64,000 nt of DNA from Paramecium octaurelia (Eukaryota > Ciliophora > Oligohymenophorea > Peniculida > Parameciidae), in the NCBI GenBank assembly GCA_905182995.1, contig CAJJDP010000050.1:190877-254876 (forward strand), given 5' to 3'. The position numbers and the translations under genes were made by a program. Each line of letters begins with the position of its first letter. Positions within the stretch are counted from its first letter, which is position 1. The notes beneath the pieces are model-generated. The model was not told the DNA's origin and did not search any database. It saw only the letters and a program-made list of their open reading frames with translations. Of this stretch, positions 36,384 through 48,904 are shown piece after piece.

Positions 36384-36879
36384 TCATTGTTACTTAATAT
36401 CGAATTTCTCTAATTCACCAATGAATTGATTATAAAAGTTTATTTGTTAAGGCACAGCTCTTGCACTCACTATCGGCAATTCATAGGTTATCAATAATAA
36501 AACCCTCTTCCCATTGAGCTTTTTGCAAATTCCCTATTCAATACTAAATTTAATTCTCTTACTCTTGCCAATGAGATTCCTTCTCCTACATCTGCATCTC
36601 CTCTTCTTCCATAAATCAGAGGAGGATGCCATCTGTGAACTTCATAATGTTCTCCTAATAATACAAAGCCTGCTCCAATTGTGTTGTCTCTCACATCATA
36701 GGCTTTCAAATATGGTGCCAATTCCTCCTTTGTGGCTGCACAGTTCTTTTGAGTTATCACATTCAGATCCTCATCAAATATAATGGCTTTCGCCCACTAA
36801 AATTACATCTCAAGTTTGATACTTCATCTTGTTTCTTTAATTCTGTTTATAACATTGCAGGGTCTAAACCTTAATCCAT
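36384..36879 (-). CDS. Profilin-like protein
   Basis: 146 residues, introns 36797-36822 (26 nt) and 36534-36562 (29). The order of elements follows profilin: N-terminal helix with WAKAIIFDEDLNVI, the mid-domain GAGFVLLGEHYEVHRW and PLIYGRRGDADVGEGISLAR, then KKLNGKRVLLLITYE and a long C-terminal helix (INFYNQFIGELEKF). Profilins bind actin monomers and polyproline. Similarity is by fold pattern rather than strong motifs, as usual for protist profilins. Confidence 0.65.
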
Positions 36880-37050
36880 TAATATTTAAAAAATAAAAAT
36901 ATATTTAAAAATTAAAATATCTTTCCAGTCCTTAAATTACACTATCTATATCATATTCTAAATAATATTATTAAAATATATATATATTTTTTTCTTATTC
37001 TTATTATATTTTTACATTAGTATTAATTTATTTAAATTTTTTACAATTAA

Positions 37051-38600
37051 ATGGATCAATTATACTCCCAGATTGAAGAATTAAGTAAAGTTGGATTTCC
37101 TTCCTAAAAACTTAGAGAACTTTATTAAACCCATCAAATCTCAGATTTATTGGAACTCCTAAAATTCACACAATAGAACAAAGATTAATTCAATAAGACT
37201 ATTGCCTATCTGGATGCTCTCTTCTAAGATTCCGATATCTATAAAGAACTTTTATTAAGAGAGAACTCCTTTGAATTTGTTCAAACTTTACTTACTCATT
37301 AAAACAAGAAAGTAAGATAATTACTTTCAGAATGTATAGAAAATAATGATTTTGAGTTTGGACAATTGATTTCTAAATTAGTCTAAGAAAAGTCACCCTT
37401 ACTCAATCTAGTACTTTAAGTCATTTTTTTCCAACTTTCTGATCCAGAATCAGAAGTTGGCTTAAAAGCTTTGAGAGTAATTAAAAAGTTGTTCAAATTT
37501 GTAGATGAATCTTTAAAAACCTTATTAAGTAGTGAACTCTTTGTTACTTATATCACCTAAGGATTGAATAATAAGAATGAAGTCATCCAATTGAGATTTG
37601 TTGAAATATTGATTTATATAACTAACTTAGATCAAGCAGTCCAACTACCTTACAACAATCTATTTAAAATAGTATTTAAACTTTACAATACTGACGACAT
37701 TTTGGTTAAATTAAATATGATTGAATTGATCGCTGGAATGGGTAATTCAAAATGGAACTCAGAACTGATGGTAAGCCAACCATTCTTCAAGAATATTCTT
37801 AATTCTGCATTCACCAACAATGACGATTTCTACACTTAAAAATATGAAGTCTTATTAGTAGCCAGAATGCTTAGCTAAAGAGTCATTAAATTTACTCCCA
37901 TCCTTGAAAAAAACCTAATTAAATTATTAACAGTATGGCTATCAACCAATTCAAGTGAATAAATAGAGGGAGCCTTAGAGATTATATCAAGCTTCGTTAT
38001 ATTTACTGAAGGATTCAATACTATTATAAAGAATACTGACTTTTTAACATTATTTTGTAATTTGTTTGATCTTTATCATAGTTCAATATTTGTATTCAAC
38101 AAAAGAAGTCATTAAACTCAAAGCTCTTAATAGTTATGTTAGCTTCTTTGTTATAGATTCAACAACACCTAAGCCCCCTGGTAAGGTACTTTGGGTGTAT
38201 TCATTGTTTGGAAATATTTCCAAAACGTTAAGTCAATTCCACTCAAATGATCAGGTTAGTGAAGCAACAGTATATCTGATAAAATAATTGAATACTCCTT
38301 TTGGGGAAGTAGAAAAAACGATGTTAGAATTAACAATGAGTAAAATTGCATTTTTATTCTTTAGATTTGTTGGAATGGGATGAAATATTTACTAATATTA
38401 TTGCTAATCAATAATTATTAGTATACTTTTCCAAGATTTCTCAAAACAAGGAGATCTTTGATTCAAAGAATAGAGTCAAATAATAGATAATAAATTTATG
38501 CACTAATAAATATAAGGCAGAAGAGTACTAGGAGTATGCTAAAACATTACAAAACTTAAAATTGTAAAAGGATGTCTAGTACGCTTCAAATGTTTAATGA
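37051..38600 (+). CDS. HEAT/armadillo protein, probable proteasome chaperone PSMD5 (S5b) homologue
   Basis: 499 residues, introns 38057-38081 and 38340-38364. It is all-helical, with HEAT-like repeats (PESEVGLKALRVIKKLFKF, DILVKLNMIELIAGMGNS, IEGALEIISSFVIFTEGF, EVIKLKALNSYVSFFV). The pattern LVKLNMIELIAGMG..., then DFYTQKYEVLLVARMLSQ, and a short helical C-terminus (EYQEYAKTLQNLKL) agree with PSMD5, an assembly chaperone of the 19S base that binds Rpt1/Rpt2. Length matches (about 500). It could also be another ARM protein. Confidence 0.6.
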
Positions 38601-39513
38601 ATTTATAGAGTATAAAATTAATTTAAATATCTACATTATTTTCCAAATTATGATAGAATATGATATTATTATGAATTATATTTTAATAATTAATAAATAA
38701 TCAACCTTTTACAATGATAGTATTTTTAGATTATAGAAGTTAAGTATATAACTAATATAAATTGGCTTGAACTAATTTTTGTTTATGAATGTAATTTAAT
38801 TCTACATTTAATTCAAACATTAACTAATAAGCTTAAATAAAAAACTAATTCTAACTTTTGATAAATTATTTATAAGAAATAAATAAAATATAACCAAAAT
38901 ACTTGAATGGTGATGATGTTAGATAAAGCAATTTATTATGATCATTTAAATTATAAGCTAATTATTTTAAAGTAGAAATTATAATTTAATTCATTGCTTG
39001 TATAATTCTAGATTTTTATTAATGATAATTTTAACCACATTAATAAATATTCAACCTATAAATTGGATAAAATTAATTAAGAATAAAAAATTACAATACA
39101 AGTTCCAATCTTTAATTCATTTTAATTTGTCAAAAATGGTCTAATCGCTATTACCTAAAACTCTAGTTTTAATGATTATACTTGAACATGTATCAGATTC
39201 AAGATGAAAGTATGAGAAATGGATTAAATAAATTAAAATATTTAAGAATCAGTAAAAAAATGGCTTTGAAGAAGGTATCCAAGGGTTGAAGATAATTCAT
39301 TGTTATTTAATCTCCCATATTTCAACTAGTCAATATATTATATTCTATTTTATGCTCTAAAATAGAATGGCTATATCTTAAAATCCTAAAAATTACTCAA
39401 TGAAGGAAAAAGTAAATTCTTAAATTGTAATTTATTGATGAAACAGAATTGATAGAGAGGAATCTTTTATATGGAAATATAAATAATTGATTTTATATTA
39501 ATATCTGTGTTTA
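38601..39513. other. AT-rich intergenic region with a short relic frame
   Basis: About 910 bp, very AT-rich. A 33-codon frame near 39190-39290 (MYQIQDESMRNGLNKLKYLR) resembles a gene fragment; nothing else is supported. Confidence 0.4.
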
Positions 39514-40840
39514 ATGAAGCACTTTATGAGATTCTCTAAAATAAGCAAAGCCTTCAAAGAAGTGCCCTCCTAATATGTTTATCAGATCAATCCAATCAAA
39601 AACTTTGAACCCATAAAATAGTTCAGAGTAATTGATTTGGAAGGTAATCTTGTTGCTAAGGAATACAATAACATTCCAAAGGAAATACTCAATCAAATCT
39701 TTGAGTTAATGATAAGTGTAAAGATGTTTGTTTTGAAGTTTTTAGATTGAAGAGATGGACAACCTCCTTTACATGTCTTAAAGATAAGGAAAAATTTCAT
39801 TTTACATGACATCATTTGGTGAGACAGCAACTACAGTTGGCACTACAGCTGCACTCTAACCCTAAGATTTCATCTTCCCATAATATAGAGAACAAGGTAG
39901 TTTTATGTGGAGAGGATTCACAATTGAATAAATTGTAAATCAATGCATTGGAAACCATTTAGATGGTGGAAAGGGTAGATAAATGCCTGTTCATTATGGA
40001 AGCAAGGATTTGAACATAGTCACTGTGTCATCACCTTTAAGTAAAATATAATTAATTGACGTACTATAGCTACGTAAGTGCCATAAGCAAGTGGAGCTGG
40101 ATATGGATTTAGAGTTAATGGGGAAAATAAGATTGCAGCCACTTGGTTTGGTGAAGGAGCAGCTTCTGAAGGAGATTTTCATTCAGCTATGAATTTTGCT
40201 TAGACTTTGAAATGCTAAACACTATTTTTATGCAGAAACAATCACTATGCCATCAGTACACCTACAGATGATCAATTCAGAGGTGATACTATAGCTGGAA
40301 AAGCACCTGCTTATGGAATGAGAACATTGAAAATTGATGGTAATGATCTATTGGCTGTTTATAATGGAGTCAAATATGCAAGAGAAGAAATTATTAAAAA
40401 TAAAGAACCATTCTTTATTGAATTCATTACTTATAGAGTAATTTTTAATATCTATTCATTAGATTGGAGATCATTCAACATCAGATCACTCTGTATTGTA
40501 TAGATCATAAGAAGAAATTGATTCATGGAAATCCGGAAATAATCCAATTAATAGATTAGGACTATTTTTGAAAAAGTAAGGGCTTAGATAATTTAATGAT
40601 GATCATGATAATCAAATTAGAAAAGATGTTAGAAATAGAGTCATTGCTGCTTTGAAACATGGATCTGAATGTATTTTAAATTAATTTATAATAGAACAAT
40701 CACCATCAATTCAAGATTTATTCACTGATGTTTATGATGAAGTATTGCCTCATCTATAGGAATAATATACTGAATTAAGAGAACATTTAACTAAATATAA
40801 AGATCAATACCCAATCAATAAGTTCAAAGGTGGATTATGA
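39514..40840 (+). CDS. Branched-chain 2-oxoacid dehydrogenase E1 alpha subunit (mitochondrial)
   Basis: 414 residues, introns 39718-39745 (28 nt), 40041-40069 (29) and 40438-40462 (25). It is the thiamine-diphosphate E1 alpha chain that decarboxylates branched-chain keto acids. Signatures: QRQGKISFYMTSFGE, FPQYREQGSFMWRGFTIEQ, GKGRQMPVHYGSKDLN, SSPLATQVPQASGAGYGF, the ThDP/Mg motif WFGEGAASEGDFHSAMNFA and NNHYAISTPTDDQ. The MxxRFSKISKAF start suits a mitochondrial presequence. The phosphorylation-loop region IGDHSTSDHS is present, so kinase control is possible. Length is typical. Confidence 0.93.
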
Positions 40841-41180
40841 TTATTTACATCTATTACGCACAATAAATATTGTATAAATAATTGATATATTTGTACAAAT
40901 AATTAATATAAAGAAATAAGTATAACTGTTTACGGATAAGATATGACAAGTGCAATTAGAGTTAAGTTTTTTTCCTATTTAGATGTCTTCAAATTAAAAG
41001 ATATAATAATTTAGAATACATTTATAGTCGCATTTCAAAATTTCTAGAGATTTAGATATATATATTTGAAGAATGCAAAATCCTCTTTTGAAAAAGTATG
41101 ATCGATTCTTTAGATAAAATATCTATCTTGAAAAAAAATTAAATATATCTTATTTATTATAATAATTATTTATATATAAA
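40841..41180. other. AT-rich intergenic region
   Basis: About 340 bp with no supported coding frame or RNA. Confidence 0.4.
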
Positions 41181-41710
41181 TGATAAGTTCAACCAAAGTA
41201 ATAATGAATTCTCTCCTTATTTTTATCAACTACAAAATTTATTAATATCATAAAGACTTTTACCAAGTATACGATAAGAAATACTTAGTAAAAGAACAAA
41301 ATGATGACTGGTTTGTATTTCGTGAGTATGTACTAATGAAATTCCAGCAATTAACATTAGAATTTGTATTTCTTGAAATTTAGGACTATGAATATTGGCA
41401 GAAAGATGAATGATATTATTATCATTGTTATAACATAAAAGTATCTTTGACAGTTAGTTACATTCTTCTGAGTACATTTGTCTGGAAATTATTAAAAAAT
41501 TTCTAAGTTTGAATCACAACTTTTGCACAGTTCTGAAAAACAAATCTGACAATTTAATCTTTATTCCTCATTTTAAAAACATATTATTTATTTGGAATTG
41601 CATTTGTAACATTTTTTGAAACACACTCCGTTTATGAATTATTAACATTATTAGCATTTATTAGAGCTATTTTCTTTTTATTTTTGTTGTTGCTTTTTGT
41701 AGAATATTGA
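41181..41710 (+). pseudogene. Membrane-protein-like ORF broken by in-frame TGAs
   Basis: From ATG 41181 a coding-like frame runs (FINYKIYQYHKDFYQVYDKK, WFVFREYVLMKFQQLTLEFV, DYEYWQKDE), then TGA. The same frame continues with hydrophobic segments (VSLTVSYILLSTFVWKLL; YYLFGIAFVTFFETHSVYEL; LFLLLLFVEY). A 24-nt GTT..CAG intron could remove one further TGA, but two others remain. It is either a decayed integral membrane protein gene or one with introns I cannot see. Confidence 0.35.
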
Positions 41711-42031
41711 CATTTAGAGATTATCTTGGTTTTATAAAACATATAATAGTTCACAAGCTGAACAATTCAAGTATGTTTTATTCTCTGAAGCAAATTTAAG
41801 CTTTAGCTGCATCTGATCAATCAAGATCTTAAGAGTCTCATCATTTTATGAGACCTTAGCAAGGAGTACATAATCTCTGTTATTTTTATCAATTATATTT
41901 GAATCTAACAAAGGATTTTCCATTAAATTTAAATATTTAATTTATGATTTATATAATAATATTATTATTTGTTTTAAATAATATTATCAATATTTGTACA
42001 ACATTCATAATATTAATGTGTATTGTATAAT
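41711..42031. other. AT-rich intergenic region
   Basis: About 320 bp. A Ser/His-rich frame near 41780-41900 may belong to the preceding relic. Nothing certain. Confidence 0.35.
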
Positions 42032-43402
42032 ATGTATTATCATTAATCAAATTTTGTAATTGAATTCCACTAAAGTGTTTATGGTTCTGTGTGCATTGAA
42101 GATGATGTACAGACCATTAAGAATGAAATATTATAACTGAAGTCCAATACTTAAATGTAAACTAAGAAAATTATTTATGAATATATCTGATGGAATTAAA
42201 AAATAGTCCATTAAAATAAAATTAATTCCATGCTATAATAGTAGGTGCTGTTGAATTTCGAATATCTGAGACCAAACCAAAATTTGGTTGATGCTATTGT
42301 TCATGATGGTATTTGGGGTTTGCAACTATAAAGCATAATACATTAAAAGAAAGGAGCGATCTAAGAGTCAAAGGAGAATTTGGGAGAATGTGCCATATGA
42401 TGCTTATGAAAAGGAAAAGATGGCTGATTTTATGAAAGTTGTGACTAAAAATAAGGTTGTCTTACCTTAGAAGTACCTATTTTAGATTAATCTGTTAGTT
42501 GGAGTGATAGTGATACGTTGAAGATGGTGTATTGTGGTAAATTTAAGGACAAGAATTACTTAAAAGTTTTGCAATCACATTTGGCTTGGAGGGCTATTCC
42601 TAATAATTTCCAGCCTACTGATATCAACATAGCTTTTTTATAGAAAGGAATAGTTTACACTTTCGGTAGGGACAAACAACAAAGACCCATTATAATTATG
42701 AATCTTGAATTGGTGAATCTGAAACAAGTACCAAAATTGAATCAATCTATAGTTCAGTGAAGAAGTCTACATAAATGCTTTGAGCTATTACTTTGGTATC
42801 ATTAAGAAACACTGTTTTGTTCCTGGAAAAATTGAGAATTGGGTTTTCATTATGGATACCAAGAAGCTTGGACTTTCTAAGTTCCCCTTCAAAGTAGGCT
42901 ATTGAATTTAATTTCTTAGGCCATCCAAATAGCTACTAAAACCATGCAGGTGAATTTCTGTGGTTGTTTAGATAAACTTTACTTATTGAATCCGTCTAGT
43001 TCATTGAGTTTTTCGTGGAAGATGGTTTCTGGTATGGCATTGAAAATTTAGGATAGCTGTGGCTGATGCGGATACTATGGAGAAAGTGTAAATGCTTAAG
43101 CCTAATGAATATGCAAAAATTTAGGAGAGAATTGCAGTTAATTAATTGGAAGAATAATTTGGAGGTACATCTCCAAACCTATCGAAATTCTGGTTACTTT
43201 TCTAATGCATATCGTTAGGCCACCTATTAATATTGATATTCCAGGGGGATATACAGAGGAAATTTTGAAGGCTGTCGAATCTATGAAAACTGCAGAAATT
43301 GTAATTTAGAAGGAAGTACCTGCATCAGAGGAGGATGAAATGAAATTGTAAGAATAAATTTCAAAGTTACAAATTAAAAAAGATGACGACGATGATGATT
43401 GA
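42032..43402 (+). CDS. CRAL-TRIO (Sec14-like) lipid-transfer domain protein
   Basis: About 410 residues. Introns placed at 42309-42333, 42728-42752, 42894-42919, 43032-43056 and 43193-43218. The CRAL-TRIO-N helices (YCGKFKDKNYLKVLQSHLAW, R) and lipid-binding core (GIVYTFGRDKQQRPIIIMN, FSEEVYINALSYYFGIIKKH, NWVFIMDTKKLGLSKFP, IENLG-type end, then EYAKIQERIAVNQLEEQFGG) are clear, and the C-terminus ends in poly-Asp. These proteins carry phosphoinositides or other lipids between membranes. Two points are unresolved: an in-frame TGA after KKIIYEYI (about 42186) and a frame change near 42430-42470. Each needs an intron I cannot see, or reflects sequence error. Confidence 0.7.
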
Positions 43403-43448
43403 TAAAGTATATTAATGAAATTATACATTCCATAAATTTAATATTAAT

Positions 43449-46071
43449 ATGAGTTTCTTTAGGTCTAAACAGATGAAATATTATAGTTTAGTCATCCCAA
43501 GAGAGAGTGCATGGGTGGTTATGGATCAATTGGGAAGATTGGGATAGTTACATATTATAGATTATGATCCTTTATTGCCGATGATGAATAGACCATTTGC
43601 CAATTATGTAAAGAGGTACTCAAAATCCAGATTATTATAGATGTGACGAATCATTATTCAAATTGAATGGACTTGATGCACTCCTCAAGCAATTCAAAAA
43701 AAAACTTATATATTGTGAAGATACTCAAAAATTACTTGATCACTTCAGAGATATATAGAATTCAAGGTAAAAACCTGGACATACTTATTTTGATGAATTA
43801 GAATAGGAAATTGATAAGAAGAAAAATAATATTCAAGAAATGTCAAATAATTTGTAGAATTTATTAGACAGAGTTGATTCAATTACAGAATAAAAATTAG
43901 TATTAGAGAAAGCAAAAGAAATCTTGGGAAAATAAATGTTTTCATAGTAAATTGAGATTTATAACTTAGATCAACTCCTCATAATCTGAGTGATTATTAA
44001 TAATTGAAATTTGGACAATTAATTGGTGTCATTGATAAAGAGGATGAAACCAGATTTAAAAGAATAATGTTTAGAATTACAAAAGGTAATGCATGGGTTA
44101 ATATTGTGGATCTTCTGCCCGAAAAATAACACCATTAAATAAAAACATCAATAGATCTGAATAGAGTATTTGTTCTTCTTTAAAAAAGGCATCATAACCT
44201 AGATGTTTGTATGTGGTTGTTTATCCTGGAATGAATGATTAAAGTACTTTGAAATAGAAATTGCTCAAAGTGTGTGATTCATTTTCTAAAAACAGAATAG
44301 AATATCCGAATTCTTAGGAAGCTATGGACAACAAATTAAGGGAATTATCAATCCAGATAAACGAGGCATAAAGTTTAATTCAAATGACCAAAAAATAATT
44401 AGATCTTACTTTAGATGAGTTGGTTAAGGAGTAAAATGGATGCAATTGCTCTTACTTTGAATAGTTAAGATTATATGTTTTAAAAGAGAAATATCTCTAT
44501 GTTAATTTAAATTACTTAATGATGTAAGGTTCAATTTTTACTGGATATTTCTGGTTACCTGAAGGACTTGAAGTTTAAGTTGAAGATAAATTAAGAAATG
44601 CTATGTAGAACAGTATCGACAGATTTCCAACTGGATAAATTCAAGAGTTGAGACCCAAACCAGGAGATCTGGCTCCTACTTATTTTAATATGAATGAAGT
44701 AACTATACCTTTTTAGGAAATTGTAAATACCTATGGAGTACCAAGATATCAAGAAGTAAATCCTGGTTTATTCACAGTGATTACCTTCCCATTTCTGTTT
44801 GGAGTGATGTTTGCAGATATAGCTCATGGTTTCTTATTGCTATTGTGTGGATTGTACGTGATATTCTGGAAAAATCAATTAAAGAAAGAGACAGATTCAA
44901 TGTTCAATGCGATGATCCCTTTTAGATATCTATTAGCTCTAATGGGTTTGTTTGCATTCTACAATGGATTAATCTATAATGATTATCTCTCCATATCTCT
45001 TGATCTATTTGGCAGTTGTTATTATCCTAAGCATGAAGAATGGGAAAGGGAATAGAATTGTGTATACCCATTTGGTATTGATCCAGTTTGGTTGGCATCA
45101 GGATCAAGTCTAAACTTCATGAATTCCTACAAAATGAAATTATCTGTAATTTTAGGAGTAACACACATGTTATTTGGAATTTTAATGAAAGGAGCCAATA
45201 CCTTATATTTCAGAAACTATTTGGATTTTTTCTGTGAATTCATCCCCCAATTGCTATTTATGGTGTGCACATTTGGTTGGATGGATTTCCTTATCATAAT
45301 GAAATGGTTGAATGTGTATCCAAATGGAAAAGATCCAAGTATCATTGAGACGATGATTAACTAAATATTAAAACCTACTGATGAAGCGGAATCTCCAGTA
45401 TTCCCAAATAATGCATCTTTATAATTATCTGTTACCCAGTTATTGACAGTGATTGCAATAGTTAGTATACCATGGATGCTGTTTCCAAAGCCTTTAATTT
45501 TGGGTTCAAGTCAGAAGAAACATAAAGTCTAGGCCAAAGAATAGCAATACGAAAAGCTGATCTCTGATAAACAAGGATCTGAACTTGAGATTGATCCTTA
45601 ATAATTTAGAAAGGATTTATAGAATGCTGCTTCTAGTCGGAGTGTAGATCATCCTGAGTAGGATCATGATTCTGGGGAAATATGGGTGCATTAGATGATC
45701 GAAACAATTGAGTTCGTGTTGGGAGGTATCAGTAATACAGCATCATATCTTCGTTTGTGGGCATTATCTTTGGCTCATGGATAATTGGCAGAAGTATTTT
45801 ACGATATGTGTATTGCAGGGAATCTGGATGCGGGTGGAATAATAGGTGGATTGATGAGTGGGTACTTTTATATTGTGTTTGCCTTGTTGACTTTTGGAGT
45901 GCTGATGATGATGGATGTGATGGAATGTTTTTTGCATGCTTTAAGATTACATTGGTATGAATTGGTTTCATTTTATAAAGGGTTGAATTTTAGAGTAAAT
46001 TCTATAAGGCTGATGGTTATCTATTCGTTGGGTTTTCATATAACAAAATGTTATAAGAGCATCTTAAATGA
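43449..46071 (+). CDS. V-type H+-ATPase subunit a (V0 sector)
   Basis: 841 residues, introns 43616-43640, 43947-43969, 44166-44188 (AAG end) and 45955-45980 (AAG end). The N-terminal cytosolic arm starts with MKYYSLVIPRESAWVVMDQL, followed by coiled coils and LKFGQLIGVI. The membrane half carries PTYFNMNEVTIPFQEIVNTY, GVPRYQEVNPGLFTVITFPF, LFGVMFADIAHGFLLL, SVILGVTHMLFGI, and the essential Arg region SNTASYLRLWALSLAHGQL, then LHWVEFQSKFYKADGYLF. It forms the proton half-channels of the rotary pump on vacuoles, lysosomes and the contractile-vacuole complex. The last intron swaps a false C-terminus for the conserved WVEFQxKFY ending. Confidence 0.95.
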
Positions 46072-46138
46072 CATTATGGAATTTGGGAAGGATATGTAAT
46101 TATATTATATATTTCATATACGTTTTATAAATAAAATA

Positions 46139-47579
46139 ATGAATAGTTATTAATATGACAATGCTCTCTTTACGGTTTAAGTCGCAAGGAAGCATTTCTT
46201 CTCCGATAAGATTTACTAACTTTACTTATTTCAGGATGAAATCGTAATGACTGATGTATGCTCCATTTGATAACTCTAGAATACTTTGCGCTAACCAAAA
46301 TACACGATTAAATTAAATTTGACTACGACAATCAATTGGATTGTGTAGGACAACAAAATACTAGCATTCTCATTTACATATAAAAATACTATCAAACCTT
46401 TTTATGCTCCAAAGTTACAACTTTTGAAAGAAATGATTGCAGGCAGAGTATTTTATACTTCAATCAATGAGTTTTACCAAATATAAATGGTTGTAGGTAA
46501 CGGAATGTCAGGCGAAGTATATTAATCCAATATTTTGTTTTAGGTTTACAGATGTGTCTCCAACGCTGGGGAATATTTTGCAGTTAAAAAATGTGAAAAG
46601 ATGAAATTAGCATCACACGAAGGGGGAATTGTAATTATATCTTCCATTACTCTAGCCTCAATTAGTACATGAACTATCGCTTCTGCAATCTCTCTAACAT
46701 CCCAACATCCTCAAATTGAAGGAAGTCTATACTGATGAATCATATTATTACATTGTGACCGAATTTATCGAAGGCAGAGCATTAAGCACTGAGTTACAGT
46801 CTCGACCCTATGGGTTGAGTGTGGCTGAAACCATCAAGATAATGCTCTAAATTCTCGATGCCCTCATATACATATCAGAACGAGGAATTATGCACAGAGA
46901 CATCAATCCCCATAACATTATGAAGTCAGACCCCATCAAATTGATCGATTTCGGATTAGCTAGAAAAATCAAAAACCAGTTGATATTTCCAACTTCAGGC
47001 ACTCCTGGCTATATTGCACCTGAAATCATTAACTTTAACAAGGACAAACTCTACGATGACAGAGCAGATGTTTATAGTTTGGGATGTGTGCTTTACAAAT
47101 TGTAATTACACTCTTTATTTCTTAGGCTAACTGGAGAGAATCTCTTTCATAAACAAAAAAACATCTTCTAAGAAAATAAAGAGGGAATCTATGAATTAAG
47201 AAAGAATTATTTGCATCCTGAAGTCAACTCTATCAAAATGGATTAGTTATTTATTTTATTACCTTATATGTTAGAAAATGATCCTAATAACAGAATGACA
47301 GCTAAAGTATGTAAAATTGTTATTTAAGAAATTGATAATAACAATCAATAAATTGAAAAATTAATCAAGAAACTTGTGATTTTTAAATACTTTTAACTTA
47401 GTACTGAAGAAACACATAATGAAAATAAAACTCCACATAGTATGTCCTTTCATAGTCATAAGAATAAAAAGTAATCAATAGACATGCTCAAAAGATCAGA
47501 TGACACTTCTTAAAAAGGACATAAGAAATAGTAAAAAACTATGGGTAATCTAAATTTAAGCTTTGTTACTAAAAAATGA
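46139..47579 (+). CDS. Atypical Ser/Thr protein kinase with N-terminal PH-like region
   Basis: 446 residues, introns 46256-46279 (24 nt, in-frame TGA), 46517-46543 (27), 46631-46655 (25) and 47102-47125 (24). The first about 120 residues are beta-rich (KIYQLYLFQDEIVMTD, YTIKLNLTTTINWIVQ) and may be PH-like. The kinase domain has GNGMSGEVYR, FAVKK, HELSLLQSLQHPNILKL, the catalytic loop HRDINPHN, DFGLA and APE. HRD Asp and the Mg Asn are kept, but the usual Lys is Asn (HRDLK to HRDIN). The tail is Lys/Ser rich. It is followed 305 bp later by another kinase with a different altered loop. Confidence 0.82.
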
Positions 47580-47883
47580 ATATGAATATTTTTTTATTAT
47601 TCTTTTTTTGGCTTGATTTATAAGATCTATTGACATTTTATTATTTTATATTTTAATTTAATTATTGCTAAGAAATAATGTTAGTATTGATGTTAAATAA
47701 CTAAAAATAGAAATTTAATAATAAAAATTTAACCTTAATCTTCTTTAATATAGTCATTTAAGATTTCTCCTTCGAAGTTTAATATTATTACATTTAAATT
47801 AATATATATAATCCTAAATAAAATTTCCATTTTTTTCATTAGTGAAGGTAATTTAAAGATGAATTATAATTTATTAAATATTA
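47580..47883. other. AT-rich intergenic region
   Basis: About 300 bp between tandem kinase genes, almost pure AT; nothing recognised. Confidence 0.4.
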
Positions 47884-48865
47884 ATGGATTAAAAAAAAGT
47901 GGGAAACTATTAGTTATTTTGTAATAAGGTGCTTGGCAAAGGAGCTTTGGGAGAAGTTATTGTTGGTTAAAGAATTACTGACAATAAACTAGTGGCTGTC
48001 AAAATTATAAAGAAATAATATCTTGAAGGAAAGCAAAAATTTGAAAAGTATTATATTTGTTTGAATCAGAGCTGGATTAAAAAAGAGCATTTAAAGAGAA
48101 ATTGTCATCTAAAAGTCCCTCAATCATAACAATATAATTTAGATGTATGAAGCAAAAGAATCCGACAATAATATTTATATGTTCATGGAATTAGGAGATT
48201 GCACACTCTAGGATTACCAATAATAACGTACATATCATTTAAGCATTTAAGATAAGTTAACTAATGAAGAAGTTAAGAAAATAATGAAATAATTGTTGTA
48301 GGCTTTATATCACATGGTTAATTTTAAATTGACTAATCCATTGTAAAACAATAAGGAGTATCGTGGAATCTGTCATTTAGACTTGAAACCATAAAACATA
48401 CTCATGATTGGTGATATACCTAAAATAACTGATTTTGGAACGTCGATCTAGATGAACATTGAGGTACTTTCAGAAACTAATTTCACGAGTGAAGAATTAA
48501 GTCAAACTCATCACTTTTACTTAGGAAAGGGCAGTTTAGTATGAATTTATTGATGAGGATAGAAATATATGTCCTATGAGCAATTGCTCGGAGATTATAT
48601 ACCAGAATTAGAGAAAATAGATGTATGGAGTCTTGGAGTCATTCTCTATGAAATAGTATATGAAACGCATCCCTACATTACTAAAGAATCTGGTGCTAAT
48701 CTGAATTAGATCATGATAGCATAAATGATCTCATAGAAAGAAATAGAATTCCCTTAAACTAATTATGATTAATCGGTAATAGATTTATTAAAGGGTATGT
48801 TACAATTAGATTACACAAAGAGATTTAATTTATAACACTGCTTAAATCACCCCTTTTTAAATTGA
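47884..48865 (+). CDS. Atypical protein kinase with HLD catalytic loop
   Basis: 311 residues, introns 48048-48069 (22 nt, CAG end) and 48539-48562 (24 nt, in-frame TGA). It consists only of a kinase domain: VLGKGALGEVI, VAVKIIKKQ, REIVIQKSLNHNNIIQMYEA, YMFMELGDCTL, catalytic loop HLDLKPQNIL, DFGTS, SYEQLLGDY in place of APE, and VWSLGVILYEIV. HRD has become HLD, so activation-loop phosphorylation is not sensed the usual way; Asp, Lys and Asn are kept, so activity is still possible. A short Asn/Gln insert (about 48310-48355) precedes the catalytic loop. Confidence 0.8.
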
Positions 48866-48904
48866 GTATTTAATTTATTAAGTAATTATGTATTTAAATA
48901 TATT

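Noticed and set aside
42080..43402. First impression of V-ATPase subunit C next to V-ATPase subunit a.
   Set aside because: Spliced translation shows the CRAL-TRIO motifs (RDKQQRPI, WVFIMDTKKLG), not subunit C; there is no V-ATPase gene pair.
45955..46099. C-terminus of V-ATPase subunit a ending ...EFGKDM at 46099.
   Set aside because: TAA is Gln here, so it would not stop; removing the 26-nt intron 45955-45980 gives the conserved WVEFQ..KFY ending and TGA 46071.
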